Assembly (NCBI GenBank): GCA_050291935.1
Contig: JBNKKR010000005.1
Span: forward strand, 1 to 64,000
Source of the DNA: Desulfocapsa sp050291935
Lineage (GTDB): Bacteria; Desulfobacterota; Desulfobulbia; Desulfobulbales; Desulfocapsaceae
DNA length: 64,000 nt
Reading direction: 5' to 3'
Shown one piece after another: positions 45,685 to 53,789 of the stretch. Position numbers and translations under genes: made by a program. The notes under the pieces are model-generated. The model had not been told where the DNA came from. It saw only the letters and a program-made list of their open reading frames with translations, and ran no database searches. Within the stretch, counting starts at the first letter, position 1. The number at the start of each line of letters is the position of its first letter.

Positions 45685-47802
45685 CTATGTGTTTTCTTTT
45701 GTGATATTACATAGTAAACCACGGAGTTGATACGTGCCAAAGGCAGGATCGTATGGCGGACCATTGTTGGTAAGGACATTGGCGTTTGATTCGAAAATTC
45801 CGTGGTCAGGGCCTGGCTTTTCAGGAAACCACCATCCATGTTCAATATTTACAACATCTTTTCTTATCCCTTCAGTTATGCGTGCTTTCATTCGAATATT
45901 TCCTCTGGGGGAGGAAATGATTATCCATTCGCCCTGAGAAATTGCGTGTTTTTTTGCAATATCAGGATGAATTTCTGCCTGTGGGTCGGGGCGAAGTGTT
46001 CGTAGAGTCTTTACTTGTCGTTGTTCACTATGAAAAAATTCTTTACGCCTGCTTCCAGTGGTGAGAATATACGGGAATTGGCTTTTTAGATCCGTTCGGC
46101 TTATGGGGCTTTCTGGAGGCTCTTTAAAAGTTGGTAATGGGTCATAGCCTAATTTTTCCAGCGATTTAGAATAGAGTTCTATCTTTTTTGATACGGTTCG
46201 AAACCCCTTTTCACGATACTTGTGGTATTTGTGGGGTTTGGTTATGACACCCTGCTTGCGCAATTCAGAAAGGGAAATACCAAGAGGAGACAGTTGATAT
46301 TCCATCACATCTTCTAGGCTTTCTTCACAATTTGGGAGTTGCAGACGACGACTCAATTGATTTATGATCCATTCGTCCTGGCGACACTGGGCTGTTTGTA
46401 CCGCTTTTTGTTGGGCGTAGATCATGTTTTCCACCACGAGGGGGTACCCAATTACTTGATCTACCTCTGTCCAAAAGGCTGCCGGAAGGACATAATCTGC
46501 CATCTCAGCAGTCGGCGTCATAAATAGATCTGTAACCACAAGCAGTTCCAAACACCTTAAACTCCTTTGGACCTCTTTGGTGTTTGCAAGAGTTGCAAGG
46601 GGGTTGCCTCCAAAAACCAATAATCCTTTTACGGGGTATGGTTCTTCGCTTCGCATCGCTTTGAGTAAGGTGGGGATATGGGCTGAAGGCATAAAGGCGC
46701 GCCAGCCCCCAAGGAGTTTGTAGGTTTCTGCTCCTAATCGTTTTTTTCGTGTACCTTTAGGCAGCTTACTGGCAAGGGTGGGGTAGCTATTGATAAGATT
46801 CATCCCTAAAATGTCACCACCGGGCGTATCAATATTTCCAGTAAGAGCTCGCATGCAGGCAATCGCACGTACGGTTTGAAGGGAGTTACAGTTTTGTTCT
46901 ATTCCTAATCCCCAATCAAGGATCGCGGGTTTCGTTGTGGAATAAAGGTAACTTGCTTCTTCTATTGCCTGGGGCTCAACCCCAGTTATTTTAGCAGCCC
47001 ACTCAGGGGTAAAATTGGCAACATGGGTTTTGAGCTCATCGAACCCAGAACACCATTTATCAATGAAATCATGATCGTAAAGATCTGAATAAATAATGTG
47101 GTGGATCATAGCAAGAGCCAAAGCAGCATCTGTTCCGGGACGGATCGGCAGCCATAATTTACATCGTTTTGCCGTTTCTGAGTGACGTGGATCGACAGCT
47201 ATGCCCACAGCTCCGTTATCTAAGGCTCTTTTGACGGCAATTCCCAACTCACCATCAGGGCTTGATACCAACGGATTGTGTCCCCAGAAAAGAATGCATT
47301 TGGGTCGAGTATCACCATAATAATCAGCCGTGACAAAACCACCATATGTTAGATTACTCACTGAAATCCTGGGGATAAAACACTGTGCTAAACCGGGTTC
47401 ATACCAGTTAGGGGTACCAAGCGCGTTAGCAAAGCGGACAACATGCATATAATGGTGGCGCCCAGTGCCCTGGCCTAAAGCGATGGATTCAGGACCTGTT
47501 TCGCATCGAATCCTTTCCATTCGTTCTGCTATTTCAGATATGGCTTCATCCCAGGAAATTTTTTCCCAGCCACCACTCTTTTTCTTAATGCGACGCAATG
47601 GAGTATGTAGTCGATCAGGATGGTTTGCAATTGCTGGACTGTTCATCCCTTTGATGCACATCCATCCCTTGCTCATTGGAGATTGTGGATCTCCTGAAAC
47701 CTTTACCACTTTGTTGTTTCTTACGGTGATCAATGCTCCGCAACCACCGTGGCATATACGACAGACACTACGGACTATTCTATCATCAGAGTGGTTGTTC
47801 AT
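45685..47802 (-). CDS. Molybdopterin (bis-MGD) oxidoreductase of the acetylene-hydratase-like clade
   Basis: About 705 residues from ATG 47802; the open frame goes back to 47901 but would overlap the upstream gene. The [4Fe-4S] cysteines are Cys14, 17, 21 and 49 (CRICHGGC ... MCIKG). LAQCFIP places a Cys at residue 141 as likely Mo/W ligand. Segments such as YPVKGLLVFGGNPLATLAN and KIELYSKSLEKLGYDPLP recall Pelobacter acetylene hydratase, but the residue after the second cluster Cys is His18, where that enzyme has its catalytic Asp13. No Tat signal is seen, so it should be cytosolic. Its reaction is unknown, and its place inside a glycan locus is unusual. Confidence 0.85.
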   Translation of the reverse strand: MNNHSDDRIVRSVCRICHGGCGALITVRNNKVVKVSGDPQSPMSKGWMCIKGMNSPAIANHPDRLHTPLRRIKKKSGGWEKISWDEAISEIAERMERIRCETGPESIALGQGTGRHHYMHVVRFANALGTPNWYEPGLAQCFIPRISVSNLTYGGFVTADYYGDTRPKCILFWGHNPLVSSPDGELGIAVKRALDNGAVGIAVDPRHSETAKRCKLWLPIRPGTDAALALAMIHHIIYSDLYDHDFIDKWCSGFDELKTHVANFTPEWAAKITGVEPQAIEEASYLYSTTKPAILDWGLGIEQNCNSLQTVRAIACMRALTGNIDTPGGDILGMNLINSYPTLASKLPKGTRKKRLGAETYKLLGGWRAFMPSAHIPTLLKAMRSEEPYPVKGLLVFGGNPLATLANTKEVQRSLRCLELLVVTDLFMTPTAEMADYVLPAAFWTEVDQVIGYPLVVENMIYAQQKAVQTAQCRQDEWIINQLSRRLQLPNCEESLEDVMEYQLSPLGISLSELRKQGVITKPHKYHKYREKGFRTVSKKIELYSKSLEKLGYDPLPTFKEPPESPISRTDLKSQFPYILTTGSRRKEFFHSEQRQVKTLRTLRPDPQAEIHPDIAKKHAISQGEWIIISSPRGNIRMKARITEGIRKDVVNIEHGWWFPEKPGPDHGIFESNANVLTNNGPPYDPAFGTYQLRGLLCNITKENT

Positions 47803-47870
47803 AGGGTTGTAAACGGTTGCATAGTTTTTGAATTTTATTCCGTAAAAATAGATATTGTAGAAAATACTAG

Positions 47871-48842
47871 TCAGTTCAGTCGCGCATGCAAGGATCCCCA
47901 TAATGCTCCAGAGCCCAGGGAAACAGCTCTTATGGCCAATAACAATGGCGCAAATAAACCAACAACAGTATCTCTTCGTATACTAAATAGGGTAAATGGT
48001 AAGGTGGTTAAAAGAAAACAGCAGACGGAGAGTAACAATAGCCCTGTCCCTATTTGAGGGAGAAGAAAAGCAAGTGGGGTGGCCGAAAAGACGAGAAAAA
48101 GAGCTATGATTTGCAGTTTTAGAGACTTGGGGGTATAGGTGTTTTTAAGTATTTTTTCTGGAAATTGCTTGTAAACCACCATTCTCCAGTATCCTCTGCT
48201 GAACTTAAGGCGAGCATATCTCAATACTGAATCAGGGTGTCCAAGGTGTTGCACTATCGCTTTTGGAGAAAATATCATTTTTAATTGTAAGGCTTCCATC
48301 CTATATGACAGTTCGGTATCTTCATTATTTGCGACAGGGAAACGGGTATCAAAACCGCCAAGTTTCTGGAAAATGTGGTGTCTATATCCAGCAGAGTATG
48401 TGTCCACCATATCTGTTGTTTCCGCCTCTTCCAGCAATGTGAAACGTTCTTCAAATTCGATTTGGGCAAATCTGGCCACAATTTCTTTCTGCCTCGTTTC
48501 ATATGCACCTTTGACAGCCATGGTATTTGTGTCGTGAAATGGCTTTATCATTTCTTCAATCCAATGTGAGTCAGGGATACAGTCAGCGTCAGTAAAGAGA
48601 ATAATCTCAGCTTTACTGAGCGAAGCACCATAATTTCTGGCACTGGCTGGTCCACTATTTTCCTGGTGAAGATAGCGAACTGGAAATTGTTTAACTATAT
48701 CAGCTGTACCATCAGTGGAGCCATCATCCACCACAATGATCTCATATGAAGTAGAAGGAACCGTTTGCTTGCGAAAACCATTCAGACATCTACTAATTGT
48801 TTTTTCTGCATTGTAAGCGGGTATGATTACGCTAATATCCAT
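47871..48842 (-). CDS. Family 2 glycosyltransferase with C-terminal membrane segments
   Basis: A 323-residue enzyme. The GT-A domain (1-225) has SVIIPAYNAEKTI, EIIVVDDGSTDGT, the metal-binding DADC and an NNEDTELSYRME acceptor-site block. Two or three hydrophobic segments follow (LQIIALFLVFSATPLAFLL and neighbours). It should add a sugar to a lipid-linked intermediate at the inner membrane. It lies 9 nt after the radical SAM gene. Confidence 0.9.
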   Translation of the reverse strand: MDISVIIPAYNAEKTISRCLNGFRKQTVPSTSYEIIVVDDGSTDGTADIVKQFPVRYLHQENSGPASARNYGASLSKAEIILFTDADCIPDSHWIEEMIKPFHDTNTMAVKGAYETRQKEIVARFAQIEFEERFTLLEEAETTDMVDTYSAGYRHHIFQKLGGFDTRFPVANNEDTELSYRMEALQLKMIFSPKAIVQHLGHPDSVLRYARLKFSRGYWRMVVYKQFPEKILKNTYTPKSLKLQIIALFLVFSATPLAFLLPQIGTGLLLLSVCCFLLTTLPFTLFSIRRDTVVGLFAPLLLAIRAVSLGSGALWGSLHARLN

Positions 48843-48851
48843 TCTTCTCTC

Positions 48852-50327
48852 TTAAACACTTTGGCATTTGGAGTCGCTGCCCTTAATAAGGTATAAGAAA
48901 AATGTTTTTGCAGATTTGACCGTACGTTTTATTTCTCTTGGATGACGCATCATCTGACGGAGTTTATAGAAAATATACGTTGGTCGTAAATAGAAAGAAC
49001 GGCGTGCTTTATCGCAGAATTCAACCAGTTCTGTTGAAGAAATATTTTCACCGCTAATAACGGTATTGTGTAAGCCTGACGGCGTTAGCCATTGAGAAAA
49101 ATCACGGGTCGCAATAAGGTTTTTTGTATCATACCAGGCATAGGCTTCCGTACCGGGATATACCATTACCGGGTAAAATTGTACGGCATCAGGCTTAAGG
49201 GTAATGGCAAGCTGGAGGGTGTTTTCCATGGTTTGTTTGGTTTCACCCGGTAAACCTACCATAAAACAGCCGTGAATAAGTATTCCAGCCTTACGGGCAG
49301 CAGTCATAAATGACTTTGACTGCGTAAGCGTTATTCGTTTTTTTATGTTGTCTAGAAGGTCTTGGTTGCCGCTTTCAAAACCGACGCAGAGGCAGCGACA
49401 TCCGGCTTTTTTCATGATTTGCATGGTTTCCTCATCCACATCAACCCTTGCATTAGCCGTCCAGGATATGTTGATCTTCCTCTTTACCATTTCCTGGCAG
49501 ATTTCTATGCACCTTGCTTTCTGCGCCGGAAAGGTGTCATCTTCAAAAAATATTGCCTTTGCTGTTGGAAAATTTTGTACAATATATTCAACTTCATCGA
49601 CCACATTCTTTACGCTTCGCAGTCGTAAACGGTGCCCCATCATCGTTTGAGGATAAACGCAGAAAATACATCTGTGTGGGCATCCCCGGCTGGTGGTTAT
49701 GGTGACCATGGGGAATAAGGCATTGGGGTTAAAATAGTCGTTTATCTGCAGGAAACGTTTGTAAATAGAGCTGACCATCGGTAGCCGGTCAAGGTCTTCA
49801 ATTAGAGAACAGGCTTCTGTGCGAACAGGACCGGATGAGGAGTGGTAACATATCCCTGGGACATCTGAAATATTTTTTCCTGATTGCAAAGCGTCCGCGA
49901 TCAAACAAACGGTTTTATCAAATTCTCCTATCGCTATTGCGTCAACATCTCTGCTTAACGTTAGGGATTCTTCTGGAAGGGCAGAGACGTGGGTACCGAC
50001 TAAAACAATAAATAGATCACCATCTTTTTGTTTGAGCACGCTACAAAACTGAACGTCATTTAAGATACTTGGAGTGCTGGTTTCTACTACGACAAGTTTG
50101 GCGTTAAACGAAATTATTCTATCGATTACGCTCTCCCTGCTCATATCAGCCGCAGGAGCATCGATAAGATCGATCTTATGCCCGGACTGGTCGGAAAAAC
50201 CCGCAGCATAAGAAAGCCACATGGGGTAGTACAGAGTGCCGCTCTTTGTCACGGCCGGGCTTCTTTGTGGCCTAGAAAAGTTCTTCAGATAGGGAGGGTT
50301 AACAAAGCTTATCTTAATGCCTGACAT
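48852..50327 (-). CDS. B12-binding-domain radical SAM enzyme (first copy)
   Basis: A 491-residue protein. The N-terminal cobalamin-binding-like domain (about 5-140) has LSYAAGFSDQSGHKIDLIDAPA and LFIVLVGTHVSALPEE. The radical SAM core (~210-420) has the cluster motif RGCPHRCIFC (CxxxCxxC) and a downstream GFESGNQDLLDNI block. The C-terminus is a helical tail. Relatives include HpnJ-type and many methyltransferase or ring-contracting enzymes. It is the promoter-proximal gene of the minus arm, with ~370 bp of regulatory DNA before it. Confidence 0.88.
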   Translation of the reverse strand: MSGIKISFVNPPYLKNFSRPQRSPAVTKSGTLYYPMWLSYAAGFSDQSGHKIDLIDAPAADMSRESVIDRIISFNAKLVVVETSTPSILNDVQFCSVLKQKDGDLFIVLVGTHVSALPEESLTLSRDVDAIAIGEFDKTVCLIADALQSGKNISDVPGICYHSSSGPVRTEACSLIEDLDRLPMVSSIYKRFLQINDYFNPNALFPMVTITTSRGCPHRCIFCVYPQTMMGHRLRLRSVKNVVDEVEYIVQNFPTAKAIFFEDDTFPAQKARCIEICQEMVKRKINISWTANARVDVDEETMQIMKKAGCRCLCVGFESGNQDLLDNIKKRITLTQSKSFMTAARKAGILIHGCFMVGLPGETKQTMENTLQLAITLKPDAVQFYPVMVYPGTEAYAWYDTKNLIATRDFSQWLTPSGLHNTVISGENISSTELVEFCDKARRSFYLRPTYIFYKLRQMMRHPREIKRTVKSAKTFFLYLIKGSDSKCQSV

Positions 50328-50698
50328 AACACGAGTGTTTTTGTGGTGGAGTTATGTTGATACTGATATATTGCGTTTCGTTATTGACATTACAGAAAAA
50401 TAATATTTTAAAGTGAATTCTTATACACAATATTAATTATATTGTCTCTAAATATTTTTCTAGAAAAGTAAGCTAGTTACACTTTTATTTCTTTTGTGAG
50501 CTGAAGGCATTGATTATCCTATGTTGTTTGGTATGGAAAAATTTCAATTCAGCTTTTACCATCTAGTCAGCTATAGTTTACATGAAAAATTCTGTTGGAA
50601 AAAATACTTTTTTTATTGTGATAAAATGCAGTTCTGTGGATTCTGGTTGCAACTCATTCAAGAAACAACCTCTTTTTTTATAGAGTTAACTGGTTAAT
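50328..50698. other. Divergent regulatory region of the glycan locus
   Basis: About 370 bp of very AT-rich DNA with no gene, separating the two arms of the locus, so it must carry both promoters. A TTGACA at 50384-50389 is followed by AT-rich sequence but no ideal -10 at 17 bp. The palindrome at 50427-50445 is the clearest regulatory candidate. Confidence 0.5.
50427..50445. promoter_or_regulatory. Palindrome in the divergent promoter of the glycan locus
   Basis: ACAATAT and ATATTGT flank TAATT, a perfect 7-5-7 inverted repeat about 100 bp before the radical SAM gene and 250 bp before the HAD gene. It is AT-rich, so chance symmetry is possible. Confidence 0.35.
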
Positions 50699-52795
50699 AT
50701 GAATACCTGGGTAATTGGGCAAGGCCAATCTGGCGACATTAAAAAGCATTTGTTGGCACGAGCCGGAGCAGATGTAACCAGCTTTTATTGTTTTGATTAT
50801 TTCGATACGTTGGTTGTTCGTTCTGTGGAGCCGGAATATACAAAAAAAATGGCTTCCACCCTCCTTAGTCAGTTGTGCTGTTGGGCACTAGCAGCGGACG
50901 AGCTGTATGCTATGCGGCAGGATTTGGAAAAACAACTTTGTGAAAAACAAGCGGCTGCTGGCGGAGAACTTGAGTTTTATTTACCTGACTTTGCAAGAGA
51001 ATTCAGGTATCTTTTAAGTGAAAAAATAGGGTCGCAGCCACTGGTAGATGATGAAAGTCGCTTTGTTCAGATACTATTAAATATAGAAACTGCGGTTGAG
51101 TTACAGGTGCAAAAGCCTTGTTATGAAACCATTGAGGTGCTGCAATATTTGAAACGGGAAAAAAAACAGACTATTTTGGTTTCCGATTTTTATTTGCCAA
51201 AGTCACATTTTCGTCAAATGTTGCAAAATTTTGGACTGATGGAATTGCTTGATCATATATATATATCTGCCGACTATGGACTGGCAAAAGGTTCCGGTAG
51301 ACTCTATGAAAAAGTTATTAAGGATCTTGGGTGTAATCCTGATCAGTTGCTAATGATTGGGGACAACCAGCATTCAGATGTACATATGGCAGAGCAAAAG
51401 GGGCTTGCAACCATTCATATCCAAAATCCAAAACAGGCTAAGTTTTATGCCGAATGGAAGCCGGAAACAAAAGAAGAAAGTAAGACAAATGCAAACTTTT
51501 CCCAATTGGCCCATACCACCGGTCCTTTTAGAGAAATGGAGTTTAGTTTGTGGTTGTTTACTGTTCGTCTTTTTAGGCAGCTAACGGAAAAGAAGGTGAA
51601 AAATGTCTTCTTTTTTTCCAAGGAGGGGGAATTTTTAAAAAAGCTATTTGATCGATTTCAAATTGACGTATTTGGCCAGAAAATCATAAACAGCCATTAT
51701 CTTCTTGTTTCGAGAAAAGCAACGTTTTTGGCCTCTTTGAAGCCGCTTGCTGAAGAGGATTTTGGGCGCCTTTTTACCTATTACCGTGATATTTCCCTTC
51801 GGGATTTTCTTTTGAGTTTAAATATCGAGGAGTCTCTTGCACAATCTATCTGTAAATCTTGTGATCTTGACTTCCAAACTCGTTATCCAGACTTGAAAAA
51901 CAGTGATGAGTTCAACCGCCTGATTCGGCTTGATAAATTTAAACAACTCTACGAAAATCGTCGTCTTACTCAGCGCCGCAATTTTATGCTCTATCTTGAT
52001 TCATTTGGGGTAGATTATGTACAAGATGGTTTAACTATTGTTGATGTGGGATGGAAAGGTTCTATCCAGGATAATGTTTTTCATATATTAGAAGGTGAAA
52101 TCAAAATACAGGGCTATTTTGTCGGTTCTTTGTTTGCAACTGAAAAAAGTAAAAACAATCAAAAAAAAGGCTTACTGTTTGATGATAGTCCTCAGGTAAC
52201 CAGGTATTTTAATGTATATAATAATAATCGATCACTTTTTGAAATGGTGTTGGGCGCTTCTCATGGGAGTGCAGACGGCTATTTCACAAAAGAGCAATTT
52301 GCTCAATTGCCTGATGATCACCAGAGGAACGTTCAGCAGAGTGTGAAAATATCGTCAGAAGAAATAGTGGTAGCAACCCTTGATCTGAAAGAAGAAAGGG
52401 AGTTGTTTAAAAAGAGCATTGAACCCCTACAAAAACAGATTCTGGCAGTTGTTCCAACACTCAACCGGCTATATGTTCAGGAAGATGGCTCATATCCTGA
52501 TTCAGAGTGGTTTGCTCGTCGCCATGCACGTATGGTTTTTAAACCCGACAGAACTGAAATCGATTTTTTTGAGAGTTTGTATCATCTTGAAAATTTTGGT
52601 ATTTTTGAATATACTGATTTTCGTACAGACACCCGGTTATCTCTTAAGCAACGTCTTCGTAATTTGAAAAATATTATGCGAGACCAAAGTATCCTCGAGA
52701 TAGGGACCTGGCCGCCAATTATACTTCGTAGGCTAGGAATTGGTCCATATCGTTTCCTTGATGGCCATAGAAGATATAAGAGTGCATTCAAATGA
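50699..52795 (+). CDS. Large HAD-superfamily protein of glycan clusters
   Basis: A 698-residue cytosolic protein. The N-terminal third is a HAD hydrolase: motif I CFDYFDTL (Asp33, Asp36), motif II ILVSDFYLP, motif III/IV LLMIGDNQHSDVHMA (near 220). The remaining ~440 residues are a domain I know only from surface-polysaccharide clusters. It includes VFFFSKEGEFLKKLFDRF, YLLVSRKATFLASL and TIVDVGWKGSIQDNVFHIL. It may be a phosphatase-glycosyltransferase-like bifunctional enzyme, but the C-terminal role is not established. It starts the plus arm and overlaps the next gene by ATGA. Confidence 0.78.
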   Translation: MNTWVIGQGQSGDIKKHLLARAGADVTSFYCFDYFDTLVVRSVEPEYTKKMASTLLSQLCCWALAADELYAMRQDLEKQLCEKQAAAGGELEFYLPDFAREFRYLLSEKIGSQPLVDDESRFVQILLNIETAVELQVQKPCYETIEVLQYLKREKKQTILVSDFYLPKSHFRQMLQNFGLMELLDHIYISADYGLAKGSGRLYEKVIKDLGCNPDQLLMIGDNQHSDVHMAEQKGLATIHIQNPKQAKFYAEWKPETKEESKTNANFSQLAHTTGPFREMEFSLWLFTVRLFRQLTEKKVKNVFFFSKEGEFLKKLFDRFQIDVFGQKIINSHYLLVSRKATFLASLKPLAEEDFGRLFTYYRDISLRDFLLSLNIEESLAQSICKSCDLDFQTRYPDLKNSDEFNRLIRLDKFKQLYENRRLTQRRNFMLYLDSFGVDYVQDGLTIVDVGWKGSIQDNVFHILEGEIKIQGYFVGSLFATEKSKNNQKKGLLFDDSPQVTRYFNVYNNNRSLFEMVLGASHGSADGYFTKEQFAQLPDDHQRNVQQSVKISSEEIVVATLDLKEERELFKKSIEPLQKQILAVVPTLNRLYVQEDGSYPDSEWFARRHARMVFKPDRTEIDFFESLYHLENFGIFEYTDFRTDTRLSLKQRLRNLKNIMRDQSILEIGTWPPIILRRLGIGPYRFLDGHRRYKSAFK

Positions 52796-53784
52796 AAGTG
52801 CTTTTATTTCTTGTAAGGAACGTTGCTTTGCTGAGTTGCGTTATTATTTCATTATCTTATTGTAATAATAAGGAGAATGTGCAGCGTCATGTTATTTTGG
52901 ACACGGATCTTTCCTCAGATGTTGATGATGTGGGTGCAGTTGCTGTTTTACATAATTTGGCGAGCAAGGGAAAAGTCGAAATTCTTGGTATGATGGTATC
53001 ATCAGGTGATCCGTTTAGTGTTCCCTGTCTTGATGCGATCAATACCTGGTATGGTCGTCCTGATATTCCTTTAGGAATGATTAAAGGGGAGAGTGTCAGG
53101 CATGAGTCTAAATATACACAGAAAGTCGCTGCAGAGTTTCCACATAATCGTAAAGGTGGTCCTGATTCCATTGATGCTGTTCGGTTATATCGACAAATTC
53201 TTGCTGGCCAAGACGACCATAGTGTAACTGTTATTACCATCGGGTATTTAAGTAACTTACATAAGCTTTTATTATCCGCTCCTGATGATATCAGTCCACT
53301 GGATGGAAAAACACTGGTTTATACAAAAGTAAAAGAACTTGTATGTATGGGTGGCGGGTATCCCGAGGGGTATGAGTGGAATTTCTATCAGGATATCCCT
53401 GCCACTAGATACGTTGTGAACAATTGGCCAACTCAAATTATTTTCACTGGTTTTGAAACGGGGAAAGATATCTGGACTGGTGCAGCTTTAAAAGCAGTAG
53501 CGAAAGATAATCCGATACGGCGTAGTTATGAACTCTATAACGGATTAACTGACCGACCAAGCTGGGATCAGGTTGCTGTCTATTATGGTGTGGAGAGATC
53601 TGGAAAACATAAATTGAAATTATGGCATCAACTATATGGTCAAAATAACGTTTTGATCACTGGACACAATAATTGGACTGCTGGCTCTGAGGATAGGAGC
53701 AAACATTCATATATAGTGCAGGACGGGAAGGATGATATGATTAGCAACATGCTTGAACAACTTATGATGACAATTCCTAATTAG
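52792..53784 (+). CDS. Secreted nucleoside-hydrolase-like protein
   Basis: A 330-residue protein with an N-terminal hydrophobic signal ending in LSYC, a possible lipobox with an atypical Tyr at -1. The mature region starts HVILDTDLSSDVDDVGAVAVL, the calcium-binding aspartate cluster of the inosine-uridine nucleoside hydrolase family (in its DTDxxxDxDD variant). GGGYPEGYEWNFYQDIPATRYV follows, which resembles the NExNFxxDxxAA block. It would cleave an N-glycosidic bond of a ribosyl or related compound outside the cytoplasm. It overlaps the HAD gene by 4 nt and precedes the GT-C gene by 5 nt, so it belongs to the operon. Confidence 0.8.
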   Translation: MKVLLFLVRNVALLSCVIISLSYCNNKENVQRHVILDTDLSSDVDDVGAVAVLHNLASKGKVEILGMMVSSGDPFSVPCLDAINTWYGRPDIPLGMIKGESVRHESKYTQKVAAEFPHNRKGGPDSIDAVRLYRQILAGQDDHSVTVITIGYLSNLHKLLLSAPDDISPLDGKTLVYTKVKELVCMGGGYPEGYEWNFYQDIPATRYVVNNWPTQIIFTGFETGKDIWTGAALKAVAKDNPIRRSYELYNGLTDRPSWDQVAVYYGVERSGKHKLKLWHQLYGQNNVLITGHNNWTAGSEDRSKHSYIVQDGKDDMISNMLEQLMMTIPN

Positions 53785-53789
53785 CTGAT

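Noticed and set aside
45624..45845. N-terminal extension of the sulfotransferase frame
   Set aside because: It would overlap the oxidoreductase gene by 161 bp; a good ribosome site marks ATG 45623.
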